64,000 nucleotides of DNA from Marinobacter antarcticus (GTDB lineage Bacteria > Pseudomonadota > Gammaproteobacteria > Pseudomonadales > Oleiphilaceae), in contig NZ_FRAQ01000001.1 of the NCBI RefSeq assembly GCF_900142385.1, positions 310,001 through 374,000 on the forward strand, read 5' to 3'. The notes under the pieces were generated by a model. The model was given only the letters and a program-made list of their open reading frames with translations, ran no database searches and was not told the DNA's origin. The translations under genes were made by a program, and so were the position numbers. This document shows, one piece after another, positions 56,794-64,000 of the stretch (its first letter is position 1; each line of letters starts with the position of its first letter).

Positions 56794-56964
56794 AGTTATG
56801 CACCAAGCAGTGATATCCTCCCGACTCTCCAATCTCACTCCGCCCTCAACCTCACCGATCGGCTATCGCGAATCGTCTTGCCGGTAGATGACGACACACG
56901 TTACATTCTGTTCCACATGCTGGGCAGCTGCTCGCCCGTTTTATGAACTTGCGGTGTCTTGAAA

Positions 56965-57648
56965 ATGCGCATTCTGCTCGTAGAAGATGATCACCTGCTC
57001 GCCACCACCATGCTCGCTATGCTGCGCGAGAGTTCAGATACCGTGGACTGGCTGGATGATGGACAGATGGCGCTGCACGCGCTGACAGAAGAGCATTTCG
57101 ACCTCGCTATCCTCGACCTGACCCTGCCCAGAGTCGACGGGATGGATATTTTAAAAACCGTTCGCAAAAAGGGTGTCCAGACTCCGGTGATTATTCTGAC
57201 TGCCCGCTCTGGCCTTGATGAAAAGCTGCACGGCCTGGATTCCGGTGCAGATGATTACCTCACCAAACCCTTCGCCATGACAGAACTCAAGGCCCGCATC
57301 CGCGCGGTCACCCGTCGTGGATCTCCGACTCCGCAGGCGGGCCTCACCGTGGGCAACCTGACTCTGAATATTGATTCCAGCCAGCTTTCCATAGGTGACG
57401 AAACAGTAGCGCTACCCCGCAGTGAACTCCAGATTCTTCACTATCTGATGCGTCATCCCGATCAGGTCGCTACGCGCCGACGACTCGAAGAGCAGCTTTA
57501 TGGCTGGGATCATGGCGCAGAGAGTAATGCTCTGGAAGTTCACGTGCATCATCTACGTCGCAGGGTAGGCAAGGCCTCGATCCGCACAGTAAGAGGCGTC
57601 GGTTATATGCTGGATAGTCAGGCGGCAGCACAGGAAGAAACTCCGTGA
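56965..57648 (+). CDS. OmpR-family response regulator (QseB/PmrA-like)
   Basis: A 227-residue regulator: receiver domain (1-115) with EDD at 7-9, phosphoacceptor Asp51 and Lys in YLTKPF, then a winged-helix DNA-binding domain (about 125-220; SELQILHYLMRHPDQVATRRRLEEQLYG is its recognition region, ending IRTVRGVGYML). The ATG at 56965 is chosen over an in-frame TTG at 56959. Overlaps the kinase gene by four bases. The signal and targets are unknown. Confidence 0.92.
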   Translation: MRILLVEDDHLLATTMLAMLRESSDTVDWLDDGQMALHALTEEHFDLAILDLTLPRVDGMDILKTVRKKGVQTPVIILTARSGLDEKLHGLDSGADDYLTKPFAMTELKARIRAVTRRGSPTPQAGLTVGNLTLNIDSSQLSIGDETVALPRSELQILHYLMRHPDQVATRRRLEEQLYGWDHGAESNALEVHVHHLRRRVGKASIRTVRGVGYMLDSQAAAQEETP

Positions 57649-59033
57649 GCCTGACCCGGACTCTCACCCTGGCAGTCGCTGCACTGGTTTTGCTGATTAC
57701 GCTGGCCAGCTCCATCTGGGGCTACTATGTCAGCAATGACCAGTTGGAAGAGTTGTTCGATGCCGAGCTGGCACAAAGCACGCGCATTGTTCAGGGGCTT
57801 GTGCAATACCTCTCCGGCACCCAGTCTCAGGCAGACCTGACCGCCATTCTGACCGAAACCCTCCAGTTACCTCAGAGTTTTCAGGAAGAAGGGGCGAATG
57901 ATGACGACATTCTGCCTGGAGGCGCCGGCCATAAATATGAAAAGAAACTGGCATTTGAGGTCTGGTCGCCAGAGCGAATACCCCTGCTGGACACGCTCCA
58001 GGCAGACGACACAGGCGGTCTAAACCCGGGCTACACCTGGCTGGAGGTGGGCGGATTTCGCTGGCGCACCTTTACACTCAGGGATCCCGACACAGGCTTC
58101 TGGATCCGCACGGCGCAGCGCGCCGATGTGCGCGGCGAGCTAAGCCAGGAAATTGCCTGGGGCAACATCCTGCCGATGATTCTGGCACTGCCGATACTGG
58201 TGATCGCTGTAGCCGTTATGATTCAGCTAGGCTTTAGGCCACTGCGCAGGCTGGAAAATCCCATCCGGCATATGGCACCAGAGCGCATCCACCCACTCGA
58301 CGACCGGCAGGCTCCCAAAGAGGTAGCAGGGCTGGTACAGGCAGTGAATGGCCTCCTCAAACGACTGAACCTGGCGCTGGAACGGGAGCGACGGTTTTCC
58401 GCAGATGCCGCCCACGAATTACGAACACCACTCACCGCCTTACGACTGAACCTGGAGCAGCTCAGCGACAGGCATCCGGAAGAATTCCAGGGGCTTACCG
58501 CTTCTGTCGACCGAATGGTACATCTGGTTGAACAAATGCTGTTGCTCAGCCGGGTGGACTCGGGAAGCGATTTCAGGCCCCAGCGCCAGGATCTGTTGGC
58601 TCTGGTCGAGCAGTGTATTGCCGACGTAGCGCCGCTGGCGCTGAGAAAAGACATTGAACCGGAGCTTGAAACCCAGTGTAAAACAGCCAGCGTGAACTGC
58701 CATGATGCACTGGTCAGTACACTCATGCGCTCTCTTCTTGCCAATGCCATTCAGTACAGCCCTCCGGGAACCCGGATTACAACTCTGATCGAACCTTCCG
58801 AAAAGGGCTTTGTATTACAAGTCTGCGACCAGGGCCCGGGCATACCTACATACAATCGCGAACGGGCACTCAGCCGTTTTACCCGGCTGGATCAGCGCAA
58901 AGGTTCAGGTGCGGGACTCGGCCTTGCCATTGCCCGCCGTATCGTGGAATTGCACGGAGGCCAACTGACTCTGGCCGATCGCCCCGATGGCCAGACCGGT
59001 CTTTGCGTTTCCGTCTGGTTGCCCGCCGGCTAA
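57645..59033 (+). CDS. Sensor histidine kinase (QseC/PmrB-like)
   Basis: A 462-residue membrane kinase: helix 1 (about 5-28), periplasmic domain (29-168), helix 2 (about 170-192), HAMP linker, phosphoacceptor His257 in SADAAHELRTPLTALRL, and an ATPase domain with SLLANAIQYSPPGT, CDQGPGIP and GAGLGLAIARRIVELHGG. The start is GTG at 57645 in the GTGA overlap with the regulator stop. The pair resembles QseBC by length and order; the stimulus is unknown. Confidence 0.92.
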   Translation: MSLTRTLTLAVAALVLLITLASSIWGYYVSNDQLEELFDAELAQSTRIVQGLVQYLSGTQSQADLTAILTETLQLPQSFQEEGANDDDILPGGAGHKYEKKLAFEVWSPERIPLLDTLQADDTGGLNPGYTWLEVGGFRWRTFTLRDPDTGFWIRTAQRADVRGELSQEIAWGNILPMILALPILVIAVAVMIQLGFRPLRRLENPIRHMAPERIHPLDDRQAPKEVAGLVQAVNGLLKRLNLALERERRFSADAAHELRTPLTALRLNLEQLSDRHPEEFQGLTASVDRMVHLVEQMLLLSRVDSGSDFRPQRQDLLALVEQCIADVAPLALRKDIEPELETQCKTASVNCHDALVSTLMRSLLANAIQYSPPGTRITTLIEPSEKGFVLQVCDQGPGIPTYNRERALSRFTRLDQRKGSGAGLGLAIARRIVELHGGQLTLADRPDGQTGLCVSVWLPAG

Positions 59034-59037
59034 ACAG

Positions 59038-59076
59038 TGGTACCGGAACAATCGTTTAAAGTCCGGTACCATTTTG
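59038..59076 (+). terminator. Terminator of the two-component operon
   Basis: A perfect 10-bp stem (59038-59047 with 59062-59071) with a 14-base loop is followed by TTTTG, five bases after the kinase stop. Confidence 0.8.
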
Positions 59077-59134
59077 TGCGCGCGCTGTAGCGCTGGATTA
59101 TTTGTCCTGCTCAGCCTTGCCCGAACACTATAGC

Positions 59135-59695
59135 TTAGCGATTAATCCGCGATATTTTGGTGCCTTCAATGCTCAACCCGGCCATCAGACCCTGCTGGCT
59201 GAAGATAAACGCATAAGCATCGTTTTTAAGGGACGAGGTAGACAGGTTTTTCGCCAGGCCTTCGTCAACCAGAACCACCGTTGGGCCGACGCCAATTTCC
59301 CAGCCCTTGGTTTTCTCCAGGTAGGATACGGCCTCATCGGTCATCAGAAACACCGCGTAGGCATAAGATTGAGCCCCTGCTTGCAAGCCCCAGGAGCCAG
59401 TGATGGAGTTATAGTAATCGGCCACCTCTGAACCTTTCAGCAAAACGCCTTCACCGTAGCTGCCGCCGAACACAAGCCCCGCTTTAACAATGTTGGGAAA
59501 CACCAATATGCCTTTGGCACTTTGGGACAGGGTTTCGGCAACCGGGTGCGCTTTGTAAAGAGTATCCAATGCCTGTTTGGCGTTGCGGTCAAGATCTCCA
59601 GCGCTCGCCGCCATCGCTGAATTCGCACCTACCATCACAATGGCAGACGCCAGCGCGAGCACAAATCCGAGAAAGTTTTTACGTAGTACGTTCAT
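59135..59695 (-). CDS. SYLF/YSC84 domain lipid-binding exported protein
   Basis: A 186-residue secreted protein; the ATG at 59695 has GGAGGGCT upstream, preferred over a longer frame start at 59719. Signal peptide about 1-28 ends SAMAA. The mature SYLF (YSC84) domain shows SAKGILVFPNIVKAGLVFGG and the closing AYAFIFSQQGLMAGLSIEGTKISRI. The domain binds phosphoinositides in eukaryotes; bacterial role is unknown, probably periplasmic or envelope-associated. Single gene. Confidence 0.9.
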   Translation of the reverse strand: MNVLRKNFLGFVLALASAIVMVGANSAMAASAGDLDRNAKQALDTLYKAHPVAETLSQSAKGILVFPNIVKAGLVFGGSYGEGVLLKGSEVADYYNSITGSWGLQAGAQSYAYAVFLMTDEAVSYLEKTKGWEIGVGPTVVLVDEGLAKNLSTSSLKNDAYAFIFSQQGLMAGLSIEGTKISRINR

Positions 59696-59784
59696 GACAC
59701 AGCCCTCCTGGTTGATCACCAGACTATAGACCGGCTGAACAAAAACTAACCATTACGGCTAATACATGTAATGCAAAACATCAA

Positions 59785-60453
59785 TCAGCTATCCACCGAG
59801 CAGGAAACAATTCGTGACAGCTGACTGAAGGGCAGGCCGGTTTCGTCGTGCCAGGCATTAAACGCTTCCTGGACCTGGTACAGCGCCTTTTTGCTGCCTG
59901 TAGAGGCATCCACCAGTTGGGCCTGGCGCAACACCTGCATCACATCGCTCGACATAATGAAGCCGTCCCACCCCACGCGGCGCAGAAAATACTGGGCGCT
60001 GTTGCCACCAAGCCGCGAGCCGTGGCGCTTTAACCAAAGCAGCAACCCGGCCTGGTCCATCGACGGCCACTGGCGAAGAAAGGCTCCAAAACTGCCATGT
60101 TCGTAAACCACATCCATAATCATCCGGGCGTTCTCGGGCACCGTTCGAATCTTCTGCAGGTTGCGTACGATGCGCTCATCACGGACCAGCTCTTCCAGAA
60201 CATCAGGCGACACCTGCTGCCAGTAGACAGGCACAAAATTATGGAACGCGGCTTCAAAGCCCGACCATTTGTTGTCAATCACACGCCAGACGAACCCCGC
60301 TTTGAATATGCAACGAGTAATCTCTGAAAGATAGCGATCATCCGTCCGGGCTTCCAACTCAGTGGCAGACGGAATTTTTGGCATCAGTGCATTCAGCTCT
60401 TCAACGCCGCCCTTGCGCGCAATTGCGCGCTCATGAATATCTGAAAAGCGCAT
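59785..60453 (-). CDS. DNA-3-methyladenine glycosylase I-like protein (Tag family)
   Basis: Base-excision repair glycosylase family protein, 222 residues, with the helix-hairpin-helix fold. Tag-like regions are FKAGFVWRVIDNKWSGFEAAFHNF, RIVRNLQKIRTVPENARMI and GWDGFIMSSDV. It lacks the N-terminal CGW and C-terminal His/Cys that bind zinc in E. coli Tag (187 residues) and is longer, so it belongs to a divergent branch; removal of 3-methyladenine is inferred from family. Single gene, divergent from the arginine operon. Confidence 0.85.
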   Translation of the reverse strand: MRFSDIHERAIARKGGVEELNALMPKIPSATELEARTDDRYLSEITRCIFKAGFVWRVIDNKWSGFEAAFHNFVPVYWQQVSPDVLEELVRDERIVRNLQKIRTVPENARMIMDVVYEHGSFGAFLRQWPSMDQAGLLLWLKRHGSRLGGNSAQYFLRRVGWDGFIMSSDVMQVLRQAQLVDASTGSKKALYQVQEAFNAWHDETGLPFSQLSRIVSCSVDS

Positions 60454-60681
60454 AGTACCTCACCGTTTGGGTATTGATGGTTCCCCGAAGAATTAGTACT
60501 GCATTCGCATTAATAGTGACCCAACTCAATTCCGATTTACCGTTTCTGGACTACGCTGATAGCTGGCGATCTGGAAATCGTGGCCCACTTGGCTGAGTAA
60601 GACCGAAAACATTCACAGCCGGGATTGGGATCTGCCATTGGCTCTATACATAGCTGTCGGTGTAGATTAAGGAGAAATACA

Positions 60682-62190
60682 GTGAATGATCAGAAAAACT
60701 CCCCTGAAAACCCTTCTGATAACTCATCAGACGACCCTTTAAATAGCTCTTCAGACAACTCTTCCGGCAACCCCGAACAGGATTTGGCAACTCGGTTTCC
60801 GACCGCTTATACCATACTGTTTCTGCTGATTATATTTGTTGCTGCCCTGACCTGGATCATACCTGCCGGCCAGTACGACCGGGCGATGAACGAAGAGGTC
60901 GGGCGCGAGGTGGCCGTGCCTGGAACCTATCAGGTTGTCGACCCCAACCCCCAGGGTTTCATGGATATCATGCTCGCGCCCACGGCCGGGTTCTATGATC
61001 CGGACAGCTATGTGGCCAACGCTATAGATGTTGCCCTGTTCGTACTTTTTCTCGGCGGCTTCCTTGGGGTGATGAACGCCACCGGAGCCATTGATACCGG
61101 CATACGCAGTGCCATGCGCCATCTTAAAGGCCATGAAATCTGGATGATCCCGATCTTGATGACCCTGTTTGCCATCGGCGGCACAACCTATGGTATGGCC
61201 GAGGAGACCTTGGCCTTCTATGCCATTTTGATCCCGGTAATGATGACCGCCGGATACGATGCTGTAACCGGGGTGGCCATTATTCTGATCGGGGCCGGTG
61301 TCGGCGTGCTGGGCTCCACCATTAACCCGTTTGCCACAGTCATCGCCGCCAATGCTGCCGATATCCCGTTTACCGATGGCATCGTCGTGCGCTTTATTCT
61401 GCTCATCGGCGGGCTACTGATCTGTGCGGCTTATGTGATGCGATACGCACTGCGCGTCAAAGCAGATCCGTCCCGCTCTGTTGTCGCTAAACAGTGGGAT
61501 GCTCACCGCCGGCTCTTCCTCGGCAAGGCTGGCGAGGGTTTTGAAGACTCCACGCTCAACAGAACCCAGATTATCTCCCTGCTGATCTTCGCCGCAACCT
61601 TTGCCGTTATGATCTGGGGCGTATCGTCACAGGGTTGGTGGATGGCCCGCATGGGTGCACTGTTTTTTGGCTCGGCCATCGTAATTGGCCTTATTGCCCG
61701 CCTTGGCGAGAAAAAGCTTACCGGCAGTTTTGTTGATGGAGCGCGAGATCTCCTGGGCGTTGCGCTGGTGGTCGGGCTGGCCCGTGGCATTGTGGTTATC
61801 ATGGATCAGGGCATGATTGCCGACACCATATTGCACAGCGCCGAAGGTTCCCTGGGCGGACTGCCCGAACTGGCATTTATCAACCTGATGTTCTGGATTG
61901 AAGTGGGCATGAGCTTCTTTGTGCCATCTTCATCAGGGTTGGCCGTTCTGTCCATGCCGATTCTGGCCCCGCTGGCAGACTTCGCCAATGTCGGGCGTGA
62001 TCTGGTTGTAACCGCTTATCAGTCAGCTAACGGCTTGGTGAACCTGATCAACCCCACCTTTGCAGTGGTAGTCGGGGGGCTGGCAATTGGTCGTGTCTCC
62101 TATGATCGCTGGATCGCATTTATCTGGCCTTTGCTGTTGATTCTCACCATTTTCATTTCGGTGGTCATCAGCGCTGCGGCATTGCTTTGA
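60682..62190 (+). CDS. YfcC family carrier, probable arginine/ornithine exchanger of the arc operon
   Basis: Inner-membrane carrier of 502 residues with about 12 helices. The start is GTG at 60682 with AAGGAG seven bases before; an earlier TTG frame is rejected. The first ~37 residues are a hydrophilic Asn/Ser/Asp-rich stretch with repeated DNSS units. The core shows FPTAYTILFLLIIFVAALTWIIPAGQY and INPTFAVVVGGLAIGRVSYDRW, typical of YfcC/DUF-type carriers, not of the APC-family ArcD. Its position before arcA argues for arginine-ornithine exchange; that is inference. 46 bases separate it from arcA. Confidence 0.88.
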   Translation: MNDQKNSPENPSDNSSDDPLNSSSDNSSGNPEQDLATRFPTAYTILFLLIIFVAALTWIIPAGQYDRAMNEEVGREVAVPGTYQVVDPNPQGFMDIMLAPTAGFYDPDSYVANAIDVALFVLFLGGFLGVMNATGAIDTGIRSAMRHLKGHEIWMIPILMTLFAIGGTTYGMAEETLAFYAILIPVMMTAGYDAVTGVAIILIGAGVGVLGSTINPFATVIAANAADIPFTDGIVVRFILLIGGLLICAAYVMRYALRVKADPSRSVVAKQWDAHRRLFLGKAGEGFEDSTLNRTQIISLLIFAATFAVMIWGVSSQGWWMARMGALFFGSAIVIGLIARLGEKKLTGSFVDGARDLLGVALVVGLARGIVVIMDQGMIADTILHSAEGSLGGLPELAFINLMFWIEVGMSFFVPSSSGLAVLSMPILAPLADFANVGRDLVVTAYQSANGLVNLINPTFAVVVGGLAIGRVSYDRWIAFIWPLLLILTIFISVVISAAALL

Positions 62191-62236
62191 AAGCCTTTCA
62201 AAGTAATGGTAACGCCATACAAATTGGAGATTGACC

Positions 62237-63466
62237 ATGTCTGAAAAAACACTTGGAGTACATTCCGAAACCGGAACTCTGCGGCAAGTCATTGTTTGCC
62301 GCCCAGGCTTGGCACACCGCCGGCTAACACCGTCCAACTGTGACGCCCTGCTGTTTGACGACGTGTTCTGGGTGAAACAGGCGCAGAAAGATCACGATGT
62401 GTTTGCCAACGTGATGCGGGAGCGGGGGGTCGAGGTACTTGATGTCAACGAGTTGCTGGCCGAGACTCTGGACATCCCCGAAGCCCGCAAATGGATTCTG
62501 GACCACCGGATTACCTGGAACGACATCGGGGTCGGGATGATTTCCGACCTGCGCGCCTGGATGGACAAACTTCCAGGCAGCAAGCTTTCGGAATACCTGA
62601 TTGGCGGACTTGAAGTGGCCGACCTGCCCTTTGACCCAACCGGGCTTTTCGGCAACCACCTCGGGCACTATGGATTTGTGCTGCCGCCATTGCCAAACTT
62701 TCTTTTCACCCGGGACAACAGCGCCTGGATCTTCGGCGGGGTAACTCTGAACCCCATGTACTGGGCCGCACGCAAACCGGAAACTCTGCTGATGGCCGGC
62801 ATCTATCAGTTCCACCCAAAATTTGCTGGAAAAGTGGACGTGCTCTGGGGTGACCCTCTTGAAAATCATGGCCTTGCCACTCTGGAAGGCGGCGATATCA
62901 TGCCCGTGGGCAATGGCACAGTCCTTGTCGGAATGGGAGAGCGCTCATCGCCACAGGCCGTGGGACAATTAGCCAATGCTCTGTTTGAAAAAGGCACAGC
63001 GGAGCGGGTTATTGCCTGTCAGATCCCGAAATCCCGCACCGCCATGCACCTGGACACAATCTTCACCTTCTGCGGCGGCAATGTTGTCACCACCTTCAAA
63101 GAGGTGGCGGACGAAGTGATCTGCTACGACTTGCACCCCGGTGAAGGCAACAAGCATCTGACCTTCCACCAGGACCCAAGACCACTGTTTGATGTGGTCG
63201 CAGAGGTTCTCGGCTATAAATCCCTGGAGGTTGTCCCAACCGGTGGCAATGACCCGGCTGAGCGGGAGCGGGAGCAGTGGAACGATGGCAACAACGTGCT
63301 GGCGCTGAGTCCGGGTGTGGTCATCGGTTATGACCGGAACGATGACACAAACGCGGCACTTGAAGCTGCGGGCATCGAAGTACTGGCTATCCCCGGCGCT
63401 GAACTGGGCCGCGGCCGAGGCGGCGGACGCTGCATGAGTTGTCCCACGATACGCGACCCCATTTGA
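62237..63466 (+). CDS. arcA: Arginine deiminase
   Basis: Hydrolyses arginine to citrulline and ammonia, first step of fermentative arginine breakdown. The ATG at 62237 follows TTGGAGA, giving 409 residues (earlier TTG rejected). Motifs: [18 protein letters not shown] near the start, [34 protein letters not shown] and the catalytic Cys near residue 402 in [10 protein letters not shown]. Length matches Pseudomonas ArcA (about 418). Second gene of the arc operon; regulation by oxygen or arginine is usual but no clear ANR or ArgR box was found. Confidence 0.97.
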   Translation: MSEKTLGVHSETGTLRQVIVCRPGLAHRRLTPSNCDALLFDDVFWVKQAQKDHDVFANVMRERGVEVLDVNELLAETLDIPEARKWILDHRITWNDIGVGMISDLRAWMDKLPGSKLSEYLIGGLEVADLPFDPTGLFGNHLGHYGFVLPPLPNFLFTRDNSAWIFGGVTLNPMYWAARKPETLLMAGIYQFHPKFAGKVDVLWGDPLENHGLATLEGGDIMPVGNGTVLVGMGERSSPQAVGQLANALFEKGTAERVIACQIPKSRTAMHLDTIFTFCGGNVVTTFKEVADEVICYDLHPGEGNKHLTFHQDPRPLFDVVAEVLGYKSLEVVPTGGNDPAEREREQWNDGNNVLALSPGVVIGYDRNDDTNAALEAAGIEVLAIPGAELGRGRGGGRCMSCPTIRDPI

Positions 63467-63484
63467 CCGGAAAGGATAAAGACC

Positions 63485-64000
63485 ATGGCTTTTAATCTGA
63501 AGAATCGTCACTTTCTGACCTTGCGTGATTTCTCTCCGCAGGAAATCAGCTTTCTGCTGAAGCTATCGACGGATCTGAAGGCGGCCAAATACGCCGGCAC
63601 CGAAGTTCCGCAACTAAATGGTAAGGAAATCGCCTTGATCTTCGAAAAGAACTCCACCCGCACACGGGTCGGGTTCGAGGTGGCCGCTTACGACCAGGGT
63701 GCCAGAGTCACCTATCTCGGGCCCTCAGGAACCCACATTGGCCACAAGGAATCGGTAAAGGATACCGCCCGGGTGCTGGGCCGTGTCTACGATGCCATTG
63801 AGTACCGGGGTTTTGGCCAGAAGCTTGTTGAAGAGTTGGCGCAATACGCTGGCGTGCCGGTCTATAACGGCCTGACCGATGAGTTCCACCCCACGCAGAT
63901 TCTCGCTGACTTTCTCACCATGCAGGAGCACGTGGAGAAGCCGTTGCACAAGGTCGCCTATGCCTTTCTCGGCGACGCCGCAAATAACATGGGCGATAGC
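63485..64000 (+). CDS. arcB: Catabolic ornithine carbamoyltransferase, 3'-truncated by the window edge
   Basis: Converts citrulline and phosphate to ornithine and carbamoyl phosphate in the deiminase pathway. The first 172 codons are present; the frame is open at 64000. The start [13 protein letters not shown] matches the catabolic ArcB type (anabolic ArgF starts differently). The carbamoyl-phosphate motif STRTR is at 57-61, [15 protein letters not shown] follows, and FHPTQILAD is near residue 140. It follows arcA after 18 bases; arcC (carbamate kinase) would be expected beyond the window. Confidence 0.96.
   Translation, partial: MAFNLKNRHFLTLRDFSPQEISFLLKLSTDLKAAKYAGTEVPQLNGKEIALIFEKNSTRTRVGFEVAAYDQGARVTYLGPSGTHIGHKESVKDTARVLGRVYDAIEYRGFGQKLVEELAQYAGVPVYNGLTDEFHPTQILADFLTMQEHVEKPLHKVAYAFLGDAANNMGDS

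Noticed and set aside
56855..56945. Short frame resembling a response-regulator fragment (LPVDDDTRY) in the gap before the QseB-like gene
   Set aside because: Only about 30 codons with weak similarity; not enough to call a remnant.
60454..60681. ANR/FNR or ArgR box ahead of the arginine operon
   Set aside because: No TTGAT-N4-ATCAA or clear ArgR palindrome was found on either strand in this stretch.

Overview
The window reads as chromosomal DNA of a marine, motile, respiratory gammaproteobacterium. The gene content (PomAB-type sodium stator, DASH cryptochrome, BdlA-like transducer, RegBA two-component system, several RND pumps, arginine deiminase operon, potABCD) and the moderately high GC protein-coding style are typical of Marinobacter or a close relative. 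That genus call is inferred from protein resemblance, not from a search. There are about 55 genes, packed tightly. I see no rRNA, tRNA, CRISPR array, insertion sequence or prophage. The only gap above 300 bases lies around a broken GGDEF gene (55682-56088).

Layout. 1-2600: the end of a universal stress protein and a membrane diguanylate cyclase. 2700-6600: a polyamine ABC importer (potA-B-C-D, minus strand). 6700-16150: sensing and scavenging genes, namely an orphan TRAP binding protein, a Cache chemoreceptor, a divergent cation diffusion facilitator, a LysR regulator, RarD, a rhodanese, a thioesterase, two tandem family-3 solute-binding proteins and a DJ-1/PfpI protein. 16287-18058: a MotA/ExbB-like plus OmpA/MotB-like pair of unknown function. 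18055-22861: ketopantoate reductase, then an electrophile-detoxification group (AdhC, a NemR-like repressor, an old yellow enzyme, an SDR) with matching palindromic operators. 22919-27946: BdlA-like transducer, DASH cryptochrome, DUF1232 protein and PomAB. 27996-30625: a nitrogen-linked block with amtB behind a sigma-54 promoter, then a second sigma-54 promoter driving a chimeric gene. 30631-46223: an AttEFGH-like ABC system joined to an RND pump, a small potassium channel, a second RND pump and a TonB-dependent copper receptor. 46461-52969: glutamate dehydrogenase, a KaiC-like/PPDK-N protein, RegBA and a CbiM-like permease. 53065-60453: SulP transporter with persulfide dioxygenase, peroxiredoxin, a QseBC-like pair, a SYLF protein and a Tag-like glycosylase. 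60682-64000: the arginine deiminase operon with a YfcC-type carrier in the arcD position; the last gene runs off the window.

The most unusual object is the open reading frame at 29588-30625. Its first ~140 residues match the start of a circularly permuted ATP-grasp protein (DUF404/407), and its last ~204 residues match the C-terminal part of the proteasome-like peptidase Anbu. These two are normally the outer genes of one operon with alpha-E and transglutaminase-like genes between them. The simplest reading is an in-frame deletion that fused the first gene to the last and removed the Anbu catalytic N-terminus. Other items worth attention are the uncharacterised stator pair at 16287-18058, the KaiC-like/PPDK-N fusion lacking its Walker A motif, the internally deleted GGDEF gene, and a perfect 18-bp palindrome ahead of the second RND operon.
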